The notes: a model not told the origin generated them from the letters alone. A stretch of 64,000 nucleotides of DNA from Paenibacillus sp. XY044 (GCF_002257645.1 NZ_NQMO01000002.1:806001-870000), one strand, 5' to 3'; numbered from the stretch's first letter, positions 17,196-26,020 are shown. Numbers and translations are program-made.

Positions 17196-17501
17196 ATGAA
17201 TACGGCAGAAATTGCTGCAGCCGACGTCATCTCTCAATCCCCCGGCTATCTCGTCAGCGACATGGATGGGGAAAAAGTCATGCTGAGCATCGAGACCGGC
17301 AAGTACTACAACCTGGGGCAGATTGGCGGACGGATCTGGGAGTTGATTGCTTCACCCACAAGCCTGACCGATCTGGTGGACCAATTGGTCGAAGAATATG
17401 ATATCGGGTCGGAGACCTGCGAGCAGCAGGTGCATCCGTTTCTGAACAGGCTTGCGGCTGAAGGCCTGATCCAGGTGAGAAACGGCCATGAGCTGGATTA
17501 A
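17196..17501 (+). CDS. PqqD-family lasso peptide protein B1 (precursor recognition element)
   Basis: A 101-residue PqqD-like RiPP recognition element. In lasso pathways the stand-alone B1 protein binds the leader peptide and delivers the precursor to the B2 protease and C cyclase. The family pattern is visible: VMLSIETGKYYNLGQIGGRIWELI, followed by a helical LVDQLVEEYDI and a winged-helix end with FLNRLAAEGLIQV. The ribosome site is AAGAGGTAGG. B2 overlaps its end by 14 bp, the usual B1-B2 order. No precursor gene lies next to it. Confidence 0.88.
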   Translation: MNTAEIAAADVISQSPGYLVSDMDGEKVMLSIETGKYYNLGQIGGRIWELIASPTSLTDLVDQLVEEYDIGSETCEQQVHPFLNRLAAEGLIQVRNGHELD

Positions 17502-17982
17502 GCAGCTTCGCGCTTTTGTCCATCTTCCATGGACCGTGAAGATGATGTATGCCGAAGCCTACGTGCTTTTGGCATGGGGAAGAGTGCTGAAGGCACTTCC
17601 GTTCTCCAAAGTCGCACCTTCCCTGGGCAGCTATATGAAAGAGACTTCGGCGGTGGAGCTTGGCCGTGAAGAATTGCTGACGATCCGTCAAGTTTCCAAG
17701 GCCGTTCATGGGATGAGCCGGTATACATGGTGGGAGAGCCAATGCCTGGTCAAGGCGATCGCCGCCATGAAAATGCTGGAACGCCGCGGCCTATCGAGCA
17801 CGCTTTATTTGGGAAGCGGCAGGGATGAGCAGGGCCGACTGGCGGCCCACGCTTGGCTGCGCTGCGGATCATACATCGTGACGGGAAGGGAAGGCCACGA
17901 GAAGTATACGGTTGTGGGCATATTCGGCAACGGAACGACGGTGGACCGAGAGGCCGGGCTGATGTCGAGGCAATCCGGATAA
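17488..17982 (+). CDS. Lasso peptide B2 protease (transglutaminase-like)
   Basis: A 164-residue transglutaminase-fold cysteine protease that removes the leader peptide. The Cys is in WWESQCLVKAIAAMKML (about residue 91), and the His in LAAHAWLRCGSYIV (about residue 128), the HAW motif of the family. The N-terminal helix (MSWIKQLRAFVHLPWTVKMMYAEA) is also typical. It overlaps B1 and is followed 13 bp later by the exporter gene. Confidence 0.9.
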   Translation: MSWIKQLRAFVHLPWTVKMMYAEAYVLLAWGRVLKALPFSKVAPSLGSYMKETSAVELGREELLTIRQVSKAVHGMSRYTWWESQCLVKAIAAMKMLERRGLSSTLYLGSGRDEQGRLAAHAWLRCGSYIVTGREGHEKYTVVGIFGNGTTVDREAGLMSRQSG

Positions 17983-17995
17983 GGGGCTATGTACA

Positions 17996-19804
17996 ATGAA
18001 GGAATTATTTTACTATATTCGCAAAATCCAAAGGGTCACCGGGGGCAAGCTGTACCTGAACATGTCCATGACCCTTCTCATCAGCTTACTGGACGGCATC
18101 GGCATGTATTTGATCGTTCCGCTGCTGGGCATGATCGGGCTGCTGCAAATGGATACGGGAAGCCTGCCGTTTTTGGCGCCGCTTACCGGGTTTATCCATT
18201 CCTGGTCCTTGCAGCTCAGTCTGCCGCTTGTCTTGGCGGTCTATGTCCTCATCCTGGGCGGACAGGCGCTGCTGCAGCGAAGCCAGACCCTCCTGAATGC
18301 AAGGATCATTCAATCCTTTATCCGGACGCTGCGGACCGAGACGTATGAAGGACTGCTGCGGGCCAAATGGGAGTTTTACCTCCGAAAACGCAGGTCGGAT
18401 TTCAACCATGTGATGTCCAATGAGCTGGGTCGGGTCAATTACGGCACGACTTTATTTTTGCAGATGGTGACATCGCTGATCTTTACCGTCCTTCAAATTG
18501 CGCTGGCCCTATGGCTGTCTCCCGTGTTGACATGGATGGTGCTGGTCAGCGGGGGACTGCTCGCGCTGTTTGCACGGAGGTTTGTCCGCAGGTCCAAGCG
18601 GATCGGCGAGGAGACGACCGAGCTGTCCAAGCATTATTTTGCGGGGATCAGCGACCATTTCGGCGGCATCAAGGATATCAAGAGTAACCGGCTGGAGGCG
18701 TCCCACATCCGTTGGTTCCGTCAGCTGACCGATCAAATGGAGCATAATTTCCTCGAGTTCGGCCGGGTGAACTCTATGTCACAGGTAATTTACCGGCTGT
18801 CCTCCGTGGTGCTGGTCGCGGCATTCATGTACGTGGCGATTGCGGTACTTCATACTCCACCGGAGCAGCTGATTACGGTCGTGCTGATTTTTACCCGATT
18901 GTGGCCAAGGTTTATCGGCATTCAGTCGAATATGGAGCAGCTCAGTTCGAATCTGCCGGCGTTTCAGGACATGCGGAAGCTGCAGCAGGAATACGAGGCG
19001 GAGCAGGAGCTCATCAGCCCGGAAACGACGGGGGCTTCCAAGCTAGCCTTGGCGGACGGCATCAGCTGCACCCGTGTCAGTTACCGGTACAACCCCAAGG
19101 AGCCGCAATACGCACTGCACGACATCAATGTCCATATTCCGGCGAACCGCATGACCGCCATTGTCGGCAAATCCGGCGCCGGGAAAAGCACCTTGGTCGA
19201 CCTGCTGATGGGACTGATCCATCCAGAAGAGGGCGAAGTACGGGTGGATGGCATTTCGCTGCAGCGCGAACACCAACTGCTGGCGCTGCGCGGCTCGATT
19301 GGATACGTAGCACAGGATCCGTTTCTGTTCAACGAGAGCATCCGGTACAATTTGCAGCTGGTCGATCCAAATGCGCAGGATGCCGATCTATGGCAGGCGC
19401 TGGAGTTCTCAGCCTCGGCCGAGTTCGTCCGCAAGCTGCCGCAGGGACTGGACACGGTCATCGGGGACCGGGGCGTTCGTTTGTCTGGCGGGGAGCGCCA
19501 GCGGCTGGTGCTGGCCCGTGCGATTCTGAAGCGGCCGAGCATCCTTGTCCTGGACGAAGCGACCAGCGCGCTCGACAGCGAAAATGAGCTTCTGATCCAA
19601 CAGGCGCTGGAACGCCTCAAGGGAACCATGACCATGATCGTGATCGCTCACCGCCTGTCTACGATCCGGAACGCGGACCATGTGATCGTGATGGAGCAGG
19701 GCGAGGTGATTCAGCAGGGCGGCTATTTGCAGCTGTCGCAGGAGAGCAAAGGCTCCTTCAGCAAACTGCTGAGCTACCAGAGCGGCGCTCAAATGCAGGT
19801 TTGA
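17996..19804 (+). CDS. ABC exporter, lasso peptide D type (fused membrane and ATPase domains)
   Basis: A 602-residue half-transporter. The membrane domain (about 1-340) has six hydrophobic helices. The ATPase domain has Walker A VGKSGAGKST (about 389), Q-loop YVAQDPFLF, signature LSGGERQRLVLARA, Walker B ILVLDEATSALD and the H-loop VIAHRLSTI. In lasso clusters the D protein exports the mature peptide and gives self-immunity. Its position directly after B1-B2 supports that role; a lipid or polysaccharide exporter is the alternative. Confidence 0.88.
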   Translation: MKELFYYIRKIQRVTGGKLYLNMSMTLLISLLDGIGMYLIVPLLGMIGLLQMDTGSLPFLAPLTGFIHSWSLQLSLPLVLAVYVLILGGQALLQRSQTLLNARIIQSFIRTLRTETYEGLLRAKWEFYLRKRRSDFNHVMSNELGRVNYGTTLFLQMVTSLIFTVLQIALALWLSPVLTWMVLVSGGLLALFARRFVRRSKRIGEETTELSKHYFAGISDHFGGIKDIKSNRLEASHIRWFRQLTDQMEHNFLEFGRVNSMSQVIYRLSSVVLVAAFMYVAIAVLHTPPEQLITVVLIFTRLWPRFIGIQSNMEQLSSNLPAFQDMRKLQQEYEAEQELISPETTGASKLALADGISCTRVSYRYNPKEPQYALHDINVHIPANRMTAIVGKSGAGKSTLVDLLMGLIHPEEGEVRVDGISLQREHQLLALRGSIGYVAQDPFLFNESIRYNLQLVDPNAQDADLWQALEFSASAEFVRKLPQGLDTVIGDRGVRLSGGERQRLVLARAILKRPSILVLDEATSALDSENELLIQQALERLKGTMTMIVIAHRLSTIRNADHVIVMEQGEVIQQGGYLQLSQESKGSFSKLLSYQSGAQMQV

Positions 19805-19815
19805 TTCTTATGAAA

Positions 19816-19870
19816 GAGCAGCCCCCGGGGAGTGTGTTTGCACTTCTGCGGGGGCTGCTTTTTGTTTTTT
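19816..19870 (+). terminator. Rho-independent terminator of the EPS/lasso operon
   Basis: An 11-bp GC-rich stem (AGCAGCCCCCG with CGGGGGCTGCT) is followed by TTTTTGTTTTTT. It lies 12 bp after the exporter gene and is the first strong terminator downstream of the 2563 promoter. Confidence 0.88.
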
Positions 19871-20051
19871 ATTTATGCAAGATGGATGCTGCACTAACAC
19901 TCGAACAAGTAACCCCGATCGTTTACTCCTAAAATAGTTTCCTCAAATTACGCTCTAGAAAAGCTGTCCCCGTTACCCCAGTCTTTATCCTGCCTTTCGA
20001 ACGGGGCACATGCATATTCCTTTTCCACCTGAACGTACATTGGATCCGAGG

Positions 20052-20876
20052 TTATCCTTGTTTTTGCTCGCTCCTTAACAGGTCATACAGCAGACTTGAC
20101 AGAGGCGCGGGTGACTCTGCACGTTGTGAAGCTTGTTTAAAGATGCCCACGTCCTTTAAAGGGATATGGCTTTGGGTGAAAAGGTGATCCAAATTGTCGG
20201 CAGCCATCTGACCGTATCTCTTATAGATTGGAGCGTTAAACAGCGTTTGGGTCAGCATATCCATGACGGCTTTGGGATCGCCACCACTTTTCTCGACCAT
20301 GGTGAGAGCTTCCCGTATGGTGTACACGGCTGAAGTAATCATGAAGTTCCCCACCAGCTTAACTTGATTCGCCGCGCCGGCTTCTTCGCCAAAGTCGAAA
20401 ATATTCGCTCCTCCCATGGCCTCCAGAACCGGGCGGACGCGTTCTTTCGCTTTCTCTGGTCCAGCCACGGGGATGGAGAGCTGCCGCGCTGCCGCGGCCT
20501 CCGGAACTCCAAAGATGGGAGCCTCAACCAGAATACTGCCATGTTCGGCGTGAAGAGCTGCCAGCTTTCTTGATGTATCCGGCGATACCGTACTCATTGA
20601 GATATGAATCCCTCCTTTCCCAAGCTTCTCTAAAAAGCCATCGCTCATGGCGATGCTTTCCACGGACGCATCATCCCACAAAAGGGTGACGACAATTCCG
20701 CCAGGGGTTACGGCCTCATCCGGTCTGGATGCCAGCCGTGCGCCTTGAGCTATCAAGGGTTCGGCTTTGCTCACGGTCCTGTTATGCACCACTAACGGAT
20801 ATCCTGCGTTGAGGAGATTAGTAGCCACGGGCAGCCCTAAGCTGCCAAGCCCGATGAATCCGATCGTCTCTTTCAT
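20052..20876 (-). CDS. NAD(P)-dependent oxidoreductase, 3-hydroxyisobutyrate dehydrogenase family
   Basis: A 274-residue beta-hydroxyacid dehydrogenase. The N-terminus IGFIGLGSLGLPVATNLL binds the dinucleotide (GxGxxG), and HNRT follows the second strand as in NADP-preferring members. The catalytic Lys lies in ANQVKLVGNFMI, the conserved K-x3-N-x2 pattern. The natural substrate is unknown; the group includes succinic-semialdehyde and imine reductases. It lies 69 bp downstream of a co-directional MerR regulator gene, and a palindrome in the gap matches the one before that regulator. Confidence 0.85.
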   Translation of the reverse strand: MKETIGFIGLGSLGLPVATNLLNAGYPLVVHNRTVSKAEPLIAQGARLASRPDEAVTPGGIVVTLLWDDASVESIAMSDGFLEKLGKGGIHISMSTVSPDTSRKLAALHAEHGSILVEAPIFGVPEAAAARQLSIPVAGPEKAKERVRPVLEAMGGANIFDFGEEAGAANQVKLVGNFMITSAVYTIREALTMVEKSGGDPKAVMDMLTQTLFNAPIYKRYGQMAADNLDHLFTQSHIPLKDVGIFKQASQRAESPAPLSSLLYDLLRSEQKQG

Positions 20877-20910
20877 GCTTTTTATCCTCCTTCAAAACAT
20901 GTATTTCCAA

Positions 20911-20930
20911 ACGTGACGTTAACGTCATGT
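20911..20930. promoter_or_regulatory. MerR-type palindrome upstream of the oxidoreductase
   Basis: A 20-bp near-perfect palindrome centred on GACGTTAACGTC. It matches the site at 21350-21369 at nearly every base, so the MerR protein encoded between them is the likely binder. Confidence 0.65.
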
Positions 20931-20945
20931 TTTGTGCAAAAAAAA

Positions 20946-21335
20946 TTACTGCCGCTCTACTTCATTGAGCCAGCGCTCGAAACGGTCGATATTGTTCAGC
21001 AAATCGGCCCGGAATTGTTGTAACCCCTCGATCTTCTGATCAGTCTCTGCGAGATGCTGTTTCAAGATAGTGAGCACTTTCTGTTTAGGTTGAACACCGC
21101 TGGGGTCCATGAAATAGAGGTCGATCACGTCTCGTATTTCCTCCAGGCTGAGTCCGAGCTTCTTTAGCTGGTCGATTTTGCGGAGACGGGCGACGGTCTC
21201 TTCTGTGTAGTAATGCTGACCGCTGCCTTCACGCTCGCCTGGGGGGATCAACCCCATTTTTTCGTAATATCGAACCGTACGCTGCGTAACCCCCGCTCGT
21301 TCAGATAAATCACCTATGCGCATGCGTTCCTTCAT
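20946..21335 (-). CDS. MerR-family transcriptional regulator
   Basis: A 129-residue protein. The N-terminal winged helix (MRIGDLSERAGVTQRTVRYYEKMGLIPP) is the MerR DNA-binding signature, followed by YTEETVARLRKIDQLKKLGLSLEEI and a coiled dimer helix. There is no cysteine in the effector region, so metal sensing is unlikely. The start ATG follows GGAGGG. Its own promoter (minus strand, TTTACA, 17 bp, TATTTT at about 21400-21373) precedes the palindrome at 21350-21369, which suggests autorepression. The target is the oxidoreductase gene downstream. Confidence 0.88.
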   Translation of the reverse strand: MKERMRIGDLSERAGVTQRTVRYYEKMGLIPPGEREGSGQHYYTEETVARLRKIDQLKKLGLSLEEIRDVIDLYFMDPSGVQPKQKVLTILKQHLAETDQKIEGLQQFRADLLNNIDRFERWLNEVERQ

Positions 21336-21349
21336 CGCTTACCCTCCAA

Positions 21350-21369
21350 ACATGACGTTAACGTCGTGT
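21350..21369. promoter_or_regulatory. MerR-type palindrome upstream of merR-like gene
   Basis: A 20-bp palindrome centred on GACGTTAACGTC, directly before the ribosome site and just downstream of the likely -10 of the regulator gene. It is the twin of the site at 20911-20930. Confidence 0.65.
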
Positions 21370-21720
21370 TTATAAAATACCATCTTGATTTGGCTTTGTA
21401 AAGGGGAGTACGTATGCCTGTCCCAAACTGTATCCCGCTCGAGGTTAAACAAATGATCGCAAAATAAATCACCGGTCGCCTTTCATCTACCCTAGGGGCA
21501 CGAAAGCTTTTCATTCCATACTTTATAGAAAGAAACAGGTTCAGTTTTGGACAACACAGCCCTCGCATTATACAATGAAGAAAACATCTTTCGAAATATA
21601 CTGACAGAAGACAGACCGCGTTTAACGGGTTGGTTTTCTTGGGAAGTCAGAATAAGGCGTCATCGCTGATGCTTTCTGATTTCGTTAGGAGAAAAGATAC
21701 AGGCGAGGGGAGAGTGCAGC
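21370..21720. other. Gap between merR-like gene and acyl-CoA dehydrogenase
   Basis: Apart from the regulator promoter near 21373-21401 I see no gene, repeat or strong hairpin. A 78-codon minus-strand frame (21568-21332) has no ribosome site and no recognisable family. Confidence 0.5.
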
Positions 21721-22941
21721 ATGAATTCCATGCAAACGGATCCGTTTATACGAAATAGTCGGGAGGCCGAGATTGCGTCCAGGTCCGATCGGCTTGCGGC
21801 GGTATTTGCAGAGAGGGCCGCCGAGCATGACCGGGAGGGATCATTCCCGTTTGAAAATTTTGATGACCTGAAGAAGTCGGGTTATTTAAAGCTGACGGTG
21901 CCGTCGGAGTTTGGCGGTGAGGAAGCGTCACTGTACGAAATGATTCTTGCCCAGGAACGGTTGGGAAAAGGGGACGGCTCGACGACGCTGGCGGTCGGCT
22001 GGCATGTGAGCCAGGTGCTGCAGATGCGGATCAACCAGTCGTGGCCGCGCGAGCTGTATGCCGACTTCTGCAAACAAATCGTCCGGGAAGGGGCGATGAT
22101 CAACCAGTTTGCCAGCGAACCGTCGACCGGCAGTCCAAGCCGGGGCGGTCGTCCGGGAACGAAGGCGGAGCGTACGGAAGGAGGCTGGCTGCTGACCGGC
22201 CGCAAAACCTTCAGCTCGCTCATCCCGGTGCTGGATCAGTTCACGGTCACTGCGTTTGTAGAGGAAGAAGACAAGGTCGGAACGTTTTTGGTGCGGAAGG
22301 GTCCGGGCGTCAGCATTGACGAAACGTGGAATACGATGGGCATGCGGGCGACCGGCAGCCACGACCTGGTGCTGGAAGAGGTGTTCGTGCCGGACGTGGA
22401 AAGGATTGATAGTGAGGATCCTTTGGGAGGACAGCCGGCAGGTAAGATGTCTGATCACGGCGGTGCGCTGCTGCATATTCCGGCCTGCTATATCGGCATT
22501 GCCTGGGCTGCCCGGGATTTTGCGGTGCGTTACGCCGCCAATTACCGGCCAAACAGTTTGCCGGGGCCGATTGCCGACCTGCCCCATATCCAGCAGAAGA
22601 TCGGGGAAATGGAGTCGGAGCTGATCACGGCCCGCACCCTCATGTACAGCGTAGCAGACCGCTGGGACCGTCATCCGGAGCTGCGTCCGAGCATGAGACC
22701 GGAGCTCGGTCTCGTGAAAACGACGGCGACCCATGCGGCCCTGCGCATCGTCGATCTGGCGATGCGGATCGTGGGCGGGTCCAGCCTGTCGCGCCAGCTT
22801 CCGCTGGAGCGGATGTACCGCGACGTACGCGCAGGTCTGCACAACCCGCCGATGGACGATACGGTCACATCGATGCTCGCCCGCCGGGCGATCGCGGACG
22901 TATCGGGAGCTGGAGAAGAAAGCTCCGGGACCGCCCGGTAA
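21721..22941 (+). CDS. Acyl-CoA dehydrogenase-family flavoprotein
   Basis: A 406-residue protein with the three-part acyl-CoA dehydrogenase layout. The N-terminal helical domain includes [30 protein letters not shown] middle beta domain carries [21 protein letters not shown] and [22 protein letters not shown]. The C-terminal helical domain includes [30 protein letters not shown] should bind between domains. The group also contains desulfurisation-type flavin monooxygenases and nitroalkane oxidases, and the MGMRATGS motif does not separate them. It stands alone with its own terminator, so the substrate is unknown. Confidence 0.85.
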   Translation: MNSMQTDPFIRNSREAEIASRSDRLAAVFAERAAEHDREGSFPFENFDDLKKSGYLKLTVPSEFGGEEASLYEMILAQERLGKGDGSTTLAVGWHVSQVLQMRINQSWPRELYADFCKQIVREGAMINQFASEPSTGSPSRGGRPGTKAERTEGGWLLTGRKTFSSLIPVLDQFTVTAFVEEEDKVGTFLVRKGPGVSIDETWNTMGMRATGSHDLVLEEVFVPDVERIDSEDPLGGQPAGKMSDHGGALLHIPACYIGIAWAARDFAVRYAANYRPNSLPGPIADLPHIQQKIGEMESELITARTLMYSVADRWDRHPELRPSMRPELGLVKTTATHAALRIVDLAMRIVGGSSLSRQLPLERMYRDVRAGLHNPPMDDTVTSMLARRAIADVSGAGEESSGTAR

Positions 22942-22968
22942 GATCTGCTCGTAGGCCCGAAACAGCAT

Positions 22969-23008
22969 AAAAGGCAGCCGGAATGATTCCGGCTGCCTTT
23001 TTTATTTT
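22969..23008 (+). terminator. Rho-independent terminator after the acyl-CoA dehydrogenase gene
   Basis: A 13-bp stem (AAGGCAGCCGGAA with TTCCGGCTGCCTT) with a short loop and a T-rich tail. A T-tract exists only on the plus side. The bases from 23009 to 23181 hold nothing I can identify. Confidence 0.88.
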
Positions 23009-23181
23009 AGCGAGATTGGAGCAGTGCTATTACATGAACTCTGACGGGAATATCCTCGCACTGAAGCGAATGTCGTCTACCTGATGTTCCGGCAAAGTAT
23101 CCTGGACTTTTAGCTTGCCGTGAAATCGTCCAAGCAGGGGCTTACGGCTACGGCGTGAAGCGGGAACACGATCAATAACGC

Positions 23182-24135
23182 CTACGTCTCGAGCAGAATC
23201 TCCCCGGTACGTGACAGGTCATAACCGGCGATGCTCTGAAGCTCCCGGCGAAACTCTTCCGAACGCAAAATGCCCATCAGCGACTCGATCCAAGGCAGAT
23301 TAGCCGTGGACTTGAGTACGACCAGGTCGTAGCGTTCCTCGATCAGCGGGATAAAATCCACGCCGCCCACGATCGCCGCCGCTTTTTCGATGCCAACCCC
23401 GACATCGGCCTCCCCGGCGGCTACCGTGCCGGCGACCGCGATATGGTTGGTCTGCTCCTGGCCGTAGCCCTGCAGCTGATCCGGCCGGATTCCGTGCAGC
23501 CGCAGCTGTTCATCCAACAGTACGCGGGCCCCCGACCCTTTTTCGCGGTTGACCAGCCGCAGTCCCGGACGGGAAAGATCGGCCCAATCTTTTAGCCCAA
23601 GTGGGTTCCCCTTTTGCACATAGAGTCCCGCCTTTCTCGAGAGCAAGTTGACGACCATATACGGAAAGCCGACTAGAATCCGCTTAATGTACGGCAAATT
23701 GTATTCGCCCGAATCGCCGTCCAGCAGATGGGTGCTCACGATGTCGGACTCCCCGCGGTACATCGAAATCAGGCTGTCCAGACTTCCGACATAAGCGCGG
23801 AGCGGACGGACGCCTAGCGTATGCTTTTCCATGTGCTTAACGAGAATGTCAAGACTGATGTCCTGCCCTGTAATGACCACCGAACGGGTTCCGCCGCTTC
23901 CAATAGGTGCCGGTTGAAAGGACACAGGCTCTGCTGGAGCCGGGCGGTGTTCGGCCGCTTGCAGTCCCTTAGCCCTCTGTTTGTAGGCTTCCAAATCCGC
24001 AGCATCGATGCGCATTTGCTTTCCTACGCGGTACGAAGGCAGCTCGCCTTTTTTGATGAGGTCGTAGACGGTGAGCTTGGAAATTTTCAGCAGCTTGGCA
24101 ATTTCCTCCGTCGTATAAGAAATGTCGCTGGACAT
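23182..24135 (-). CDS. One-component molybdate-type regulator (excisionase-like HTH plus periplasmic-binding-like domain)
   Basis: A 317-residue protein joining a MerR/excisionase-type helix-turn-helix (about 5-55: YTTEEIAKLLKISKLTVYDLIKKGELPSYRVGK) to a cytoplasmic substrate-binding-protein-like domain (about 88-317). The second part has SGARVLLDEQL and EADVGVGIE, as in ModA-like folds. It is the counterpart of YvgK in Bacillus subtilis, encoded beside the ModA- and ModB-like YvgL and YvgM. It likely senses molybdate or another oxyanion and controls the divergent modAB genes through the 10-bp repeats at 24267-24306. Confidence 0.85.
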   Translation of the reverse strand: MSSDISYTTEEIAKLLKISKLTVYDLIKKGELPSYRVGKQMRIDAADLEAYKQRAKGLQAAEHRPAPAEPVSFQPAPIGSGGTRSVVITGQDISLDILVKHMEKHTLGVRPLRAYVGSLDSLISMYRGESDIVSTHLLDGDSGEYNLPYIKRILVGFPYMVVNLLSRKAGLYVQKGNPLGLKDWADLSRPGLRLVNREKGSGARVLLDEQLRLHGIRPDQLQGYGQEQTNHIAVAGTVAAGEADVGVGIEKAAAIVGGVDFIPLIEERYDLVVLKSTANLPWIESLMGILRSEEFRRELQSIAGYDLSRTGEILLET

Positions 24136-24243
24136 GAGCTTCCTCCTTGTAAGTTGTAACTCTCCTTATGGCTTAGGCAGAACACCGTGAACATATTGTC
24201 TTCTATTGTATCACACCATTCTGTGAAAATTCTGTAAACCGTA

Positions 24244-24273
24244 TTTACAACCTTGAGACCTACTCGATATAAT
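24244..24273 (+). promoter_or_regulatory. Promoter of modAB
   Basis: TTTACA (24244-24249), an 18-bp spacer and a perfect TATAAT (24268-24273). The -10 lies inside the first of four 10-bp repeats, so a bound regulator would block it. Confidence 0.6.
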
Positions 24274-24306
24274 CAATTATAACTAATTATAACTAAATAT
24301 AACGAT
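24267..24306 (+). repeat. Four 10-bp direct repeats at the modAB promoter
   Basis: Tandem units ATATAATCAA, TTATAACTAA, TTATAACTAA, ATATAACGAT. The 10-bp period matches one helical turn, so copies of a regulator could bind side by side on one face of the DNA. The divergent YvgK-like protein is the obvious candidate. Confidence 0.65.
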
Positions 24307-24325
24307 TGGAGAATGGAGACTAGAG

Positions 24326-25183
24326 ATGATCAAAAAGGGTATGAAACCAAGTATTTGGCTGATCCTCGCCGCTCTCGTTCTGATGCTGGCAGGCTGCGGA
24401 TCGAACTCCGGATCGAGTACAGACACAAAATCAGCCGATTCGGGACAAGTTGCGGAAACTTCCAAGGACGAGACGGCGCAGCAAGTAGAACTGACGGTTT
24501 CTGCTGCGGCCAGCATGACGGATGCGCTGCAGGAGATTCAAAAGGCGTACGAGGTGGAGCATGCCAACGTCAAATTGAACTTTAACTTTGGCGCTTCGGG
24601 GGCGCTGCAGCAGCAGATCGAGCAGGGTGCACCCGCAGATTTATTCCTGTCGGCTGCCGTGAAGAACATGAAGGCGCTTGAGGACAAGCAGCTCATCGAT
24701 TCTGCGCATGAGAAAGACCTTCTCGCCAATGAGCTCGTGGCTGTGGTGAACGCCAAAGAACCAGCCCAAGTCTCGGGCATGGAGGACCTGAAAGGCGATA
24801 GTTTGAAAAAAATCGCCATCGGCATCCCGGAAAGCGTTCCGGCAGGGAACTACGCCAAAGAGGCACTGACGAACGCTAAGCTGTGGGACACGCTCCAGTC
24901 GAAGCTGGTGCAGGCTAAGGACGTGCGGCAGGTGCTGCAGTACGTGGAAACGGGAAATGCGGATGCGGGTTTTGTGTATAAAACGGATGCATTGACTTCG
25001 GATCAGGTCAAAGTGGCGTTTACCGTCGACCAGGCTGCCTATACGCCGGTTGTTTACCCGATCGGGATCATTAAGGCGACGAAGCACAGCCAGGAAGCGG
25101 TAGATTTTTACGAGTACCTGCAAACCGATGCGGCGATGGACATATTTAAAAAATACGGATTTTCCGTACCACAGCAGGGTTAA
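24326..25183 (+). CDS. modA: Molybdate ABC transporter substrate-binding lipoprotein
   Basis: A 285-residue lipoprotein. The signal peptide ends at the lipobox LMLAGCGSNSG (Cys about 24), followed by a Ser/Asp-rich linker. The mature part is ModA-like: ELTVSAAASMTDALQEI, NFGASGALQQQIEQGAPADLFLSA, KIAIGIPESVPAGNYAKEAL and GNADAGFVYKTDA. It captures molybdate (or tungstate) outside the membrane. The gene is followed after 3 bp by the permease gene. Confidence 0.93.
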   Translation: MIKKGMKPSIWLILAALVLMLAGCGSNSGSSTDTKSADSGQVAETSKDETAQQVELTVSAAASMTDALQEIQKAYEVEHANVKLNFNFGASGALQQQIEQGAPADLFLSAAVKNMKALEDKQLIDSAHEKDLLANELVAVVNAKEPAQVSGMEDLKGDSLKKIAIGIPESVPAGNYAKEALTNAKLWDTLQSKLVQAKDVRQVLQYVETGNADAGFVYKTDALTSDQVKVAFTVDQAAYTPVVYPIGIIKATKHSQEAVDFYEYLQTDAAMDIFKKYGFSVPQQG

Positions 25184-25186
25184 CGG

Positions 25187-25900
25187 ATGATGGACTGGCA
25201 GGCATTTTGGGATCCGGTCAGGCTGTCCCTGCAGGTCGCCCTACTCTCGAGCCTGATCGTGATCGTCCTGGGTACGGGAGCTGCCTGGTGGATGGCAAGG
25301 CATCATTTCCCGGGAAAAATCGTCCTGGAGACGCTTTTCATGCTGCCGCTAGTCCTGCCGCCGACCGTGGTGGGGTTTCTGCTCCTGATGCTGCTCGGCC
25401 GCCGCAGTTGGGTGGGGCAGCTGATCGAATGGCTGTGGGATGCGCCGATTATTTTCTCATGGTGGGCCGCTGTCGTGGCGACCATCGTCGTGGCGTTCCC
25501 GCTCGTCTATCAGACGATGAAGAACGGATTTGCTGCCGTTGATCCGGATTTGGAAAAGGCGGCCCGCTCCGACGGGGCAGGCGAGTGGCGGGTGTTCCGC
25601 TCCATTACGCTGCCGCTCACCTATTCCTCGCTGCTGACCGCGCTTGTGCTTGGGTTTGCCCGGGCGCTTGGCGAGTTCGGCGCCACGCTTATGGTTGCCG
25701 GGAACATTCCTGGCAAGACGCAGACGGTGCCGACGGCCATTTACGTGGCGGTCGACGCGGGCAACATGCCGATGGCCTGGGTGTGGACATTGGCGATCGT
25801 CGCGATATCTTTTGTCATGCTGCTGCTGACCGGAAGAAGAGGATCCGGGGCCGAGCGGCCTCGAGCAGGTACGGGAACAGCGGGAGGGAGCCGACGGTAA
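25187..25900 (+). CDS. modB: Molybdate ABC transporter permease
   Basis: A 237-residue membrane protein with about five helices and the ATPase-contact EAA-type loop KAARSDGAGEWRVFRSITLPL. GFARALGEFGATLMVAGNIPG is the ModB signature. The last 20 residues are an Arg/Gly-rich tail. No modC ATPase gene follows: the next gene is 600 bp away and unrelated. The B. subtilis yvgLM locus has the same gap, so an ATPase encoded elsewhere must be shared. Confidence 0.92.
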   Translation: MMDWQAFWDPVRLSLQVALLSSLIVIVLGTGAAWWMARHHFPGKIVLETLFMLPLVLPPTVVGFLLLMLLGRRSWVGQLIEWLWDAPIIFSWWAAVVATIVVAFPLVYQTMKNGFAAVDPDLEKAARSDGAGEWRVFRSITLPLTYSSLLTALVLGFARALGEFGATLMVAGNIPGKTQTVPTAIYVAVDAGNMPMAWVWTLAIVAISFVMLLLTGRRGSGAERPRAGTGTAGGSRR

Positions 25901-26020
25901 CGAGGCTGGCCTGATTTATTCCAGGAAACGGATGATTAGTTCGGTTGACTGCAGTGGAAGCAAACTGAGGCATTAAACCGAATATGCTGGAAGCTCTGGC
26001 CTAATTGGAGCCAGGGTGGA

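Noticed and set aside
21332..21568. 78-codon minus-strand gene upstream of the MerR gene
   Set aside because: It would run through the regulator's promoter and palindrome and has no ribosome site.
21928..22968. 346-codon minus-strand open frame
   Set aside because: Antisense shadow of the acyl-CoA dehydrogenase gene, with no ribosome site or recognisable domain.
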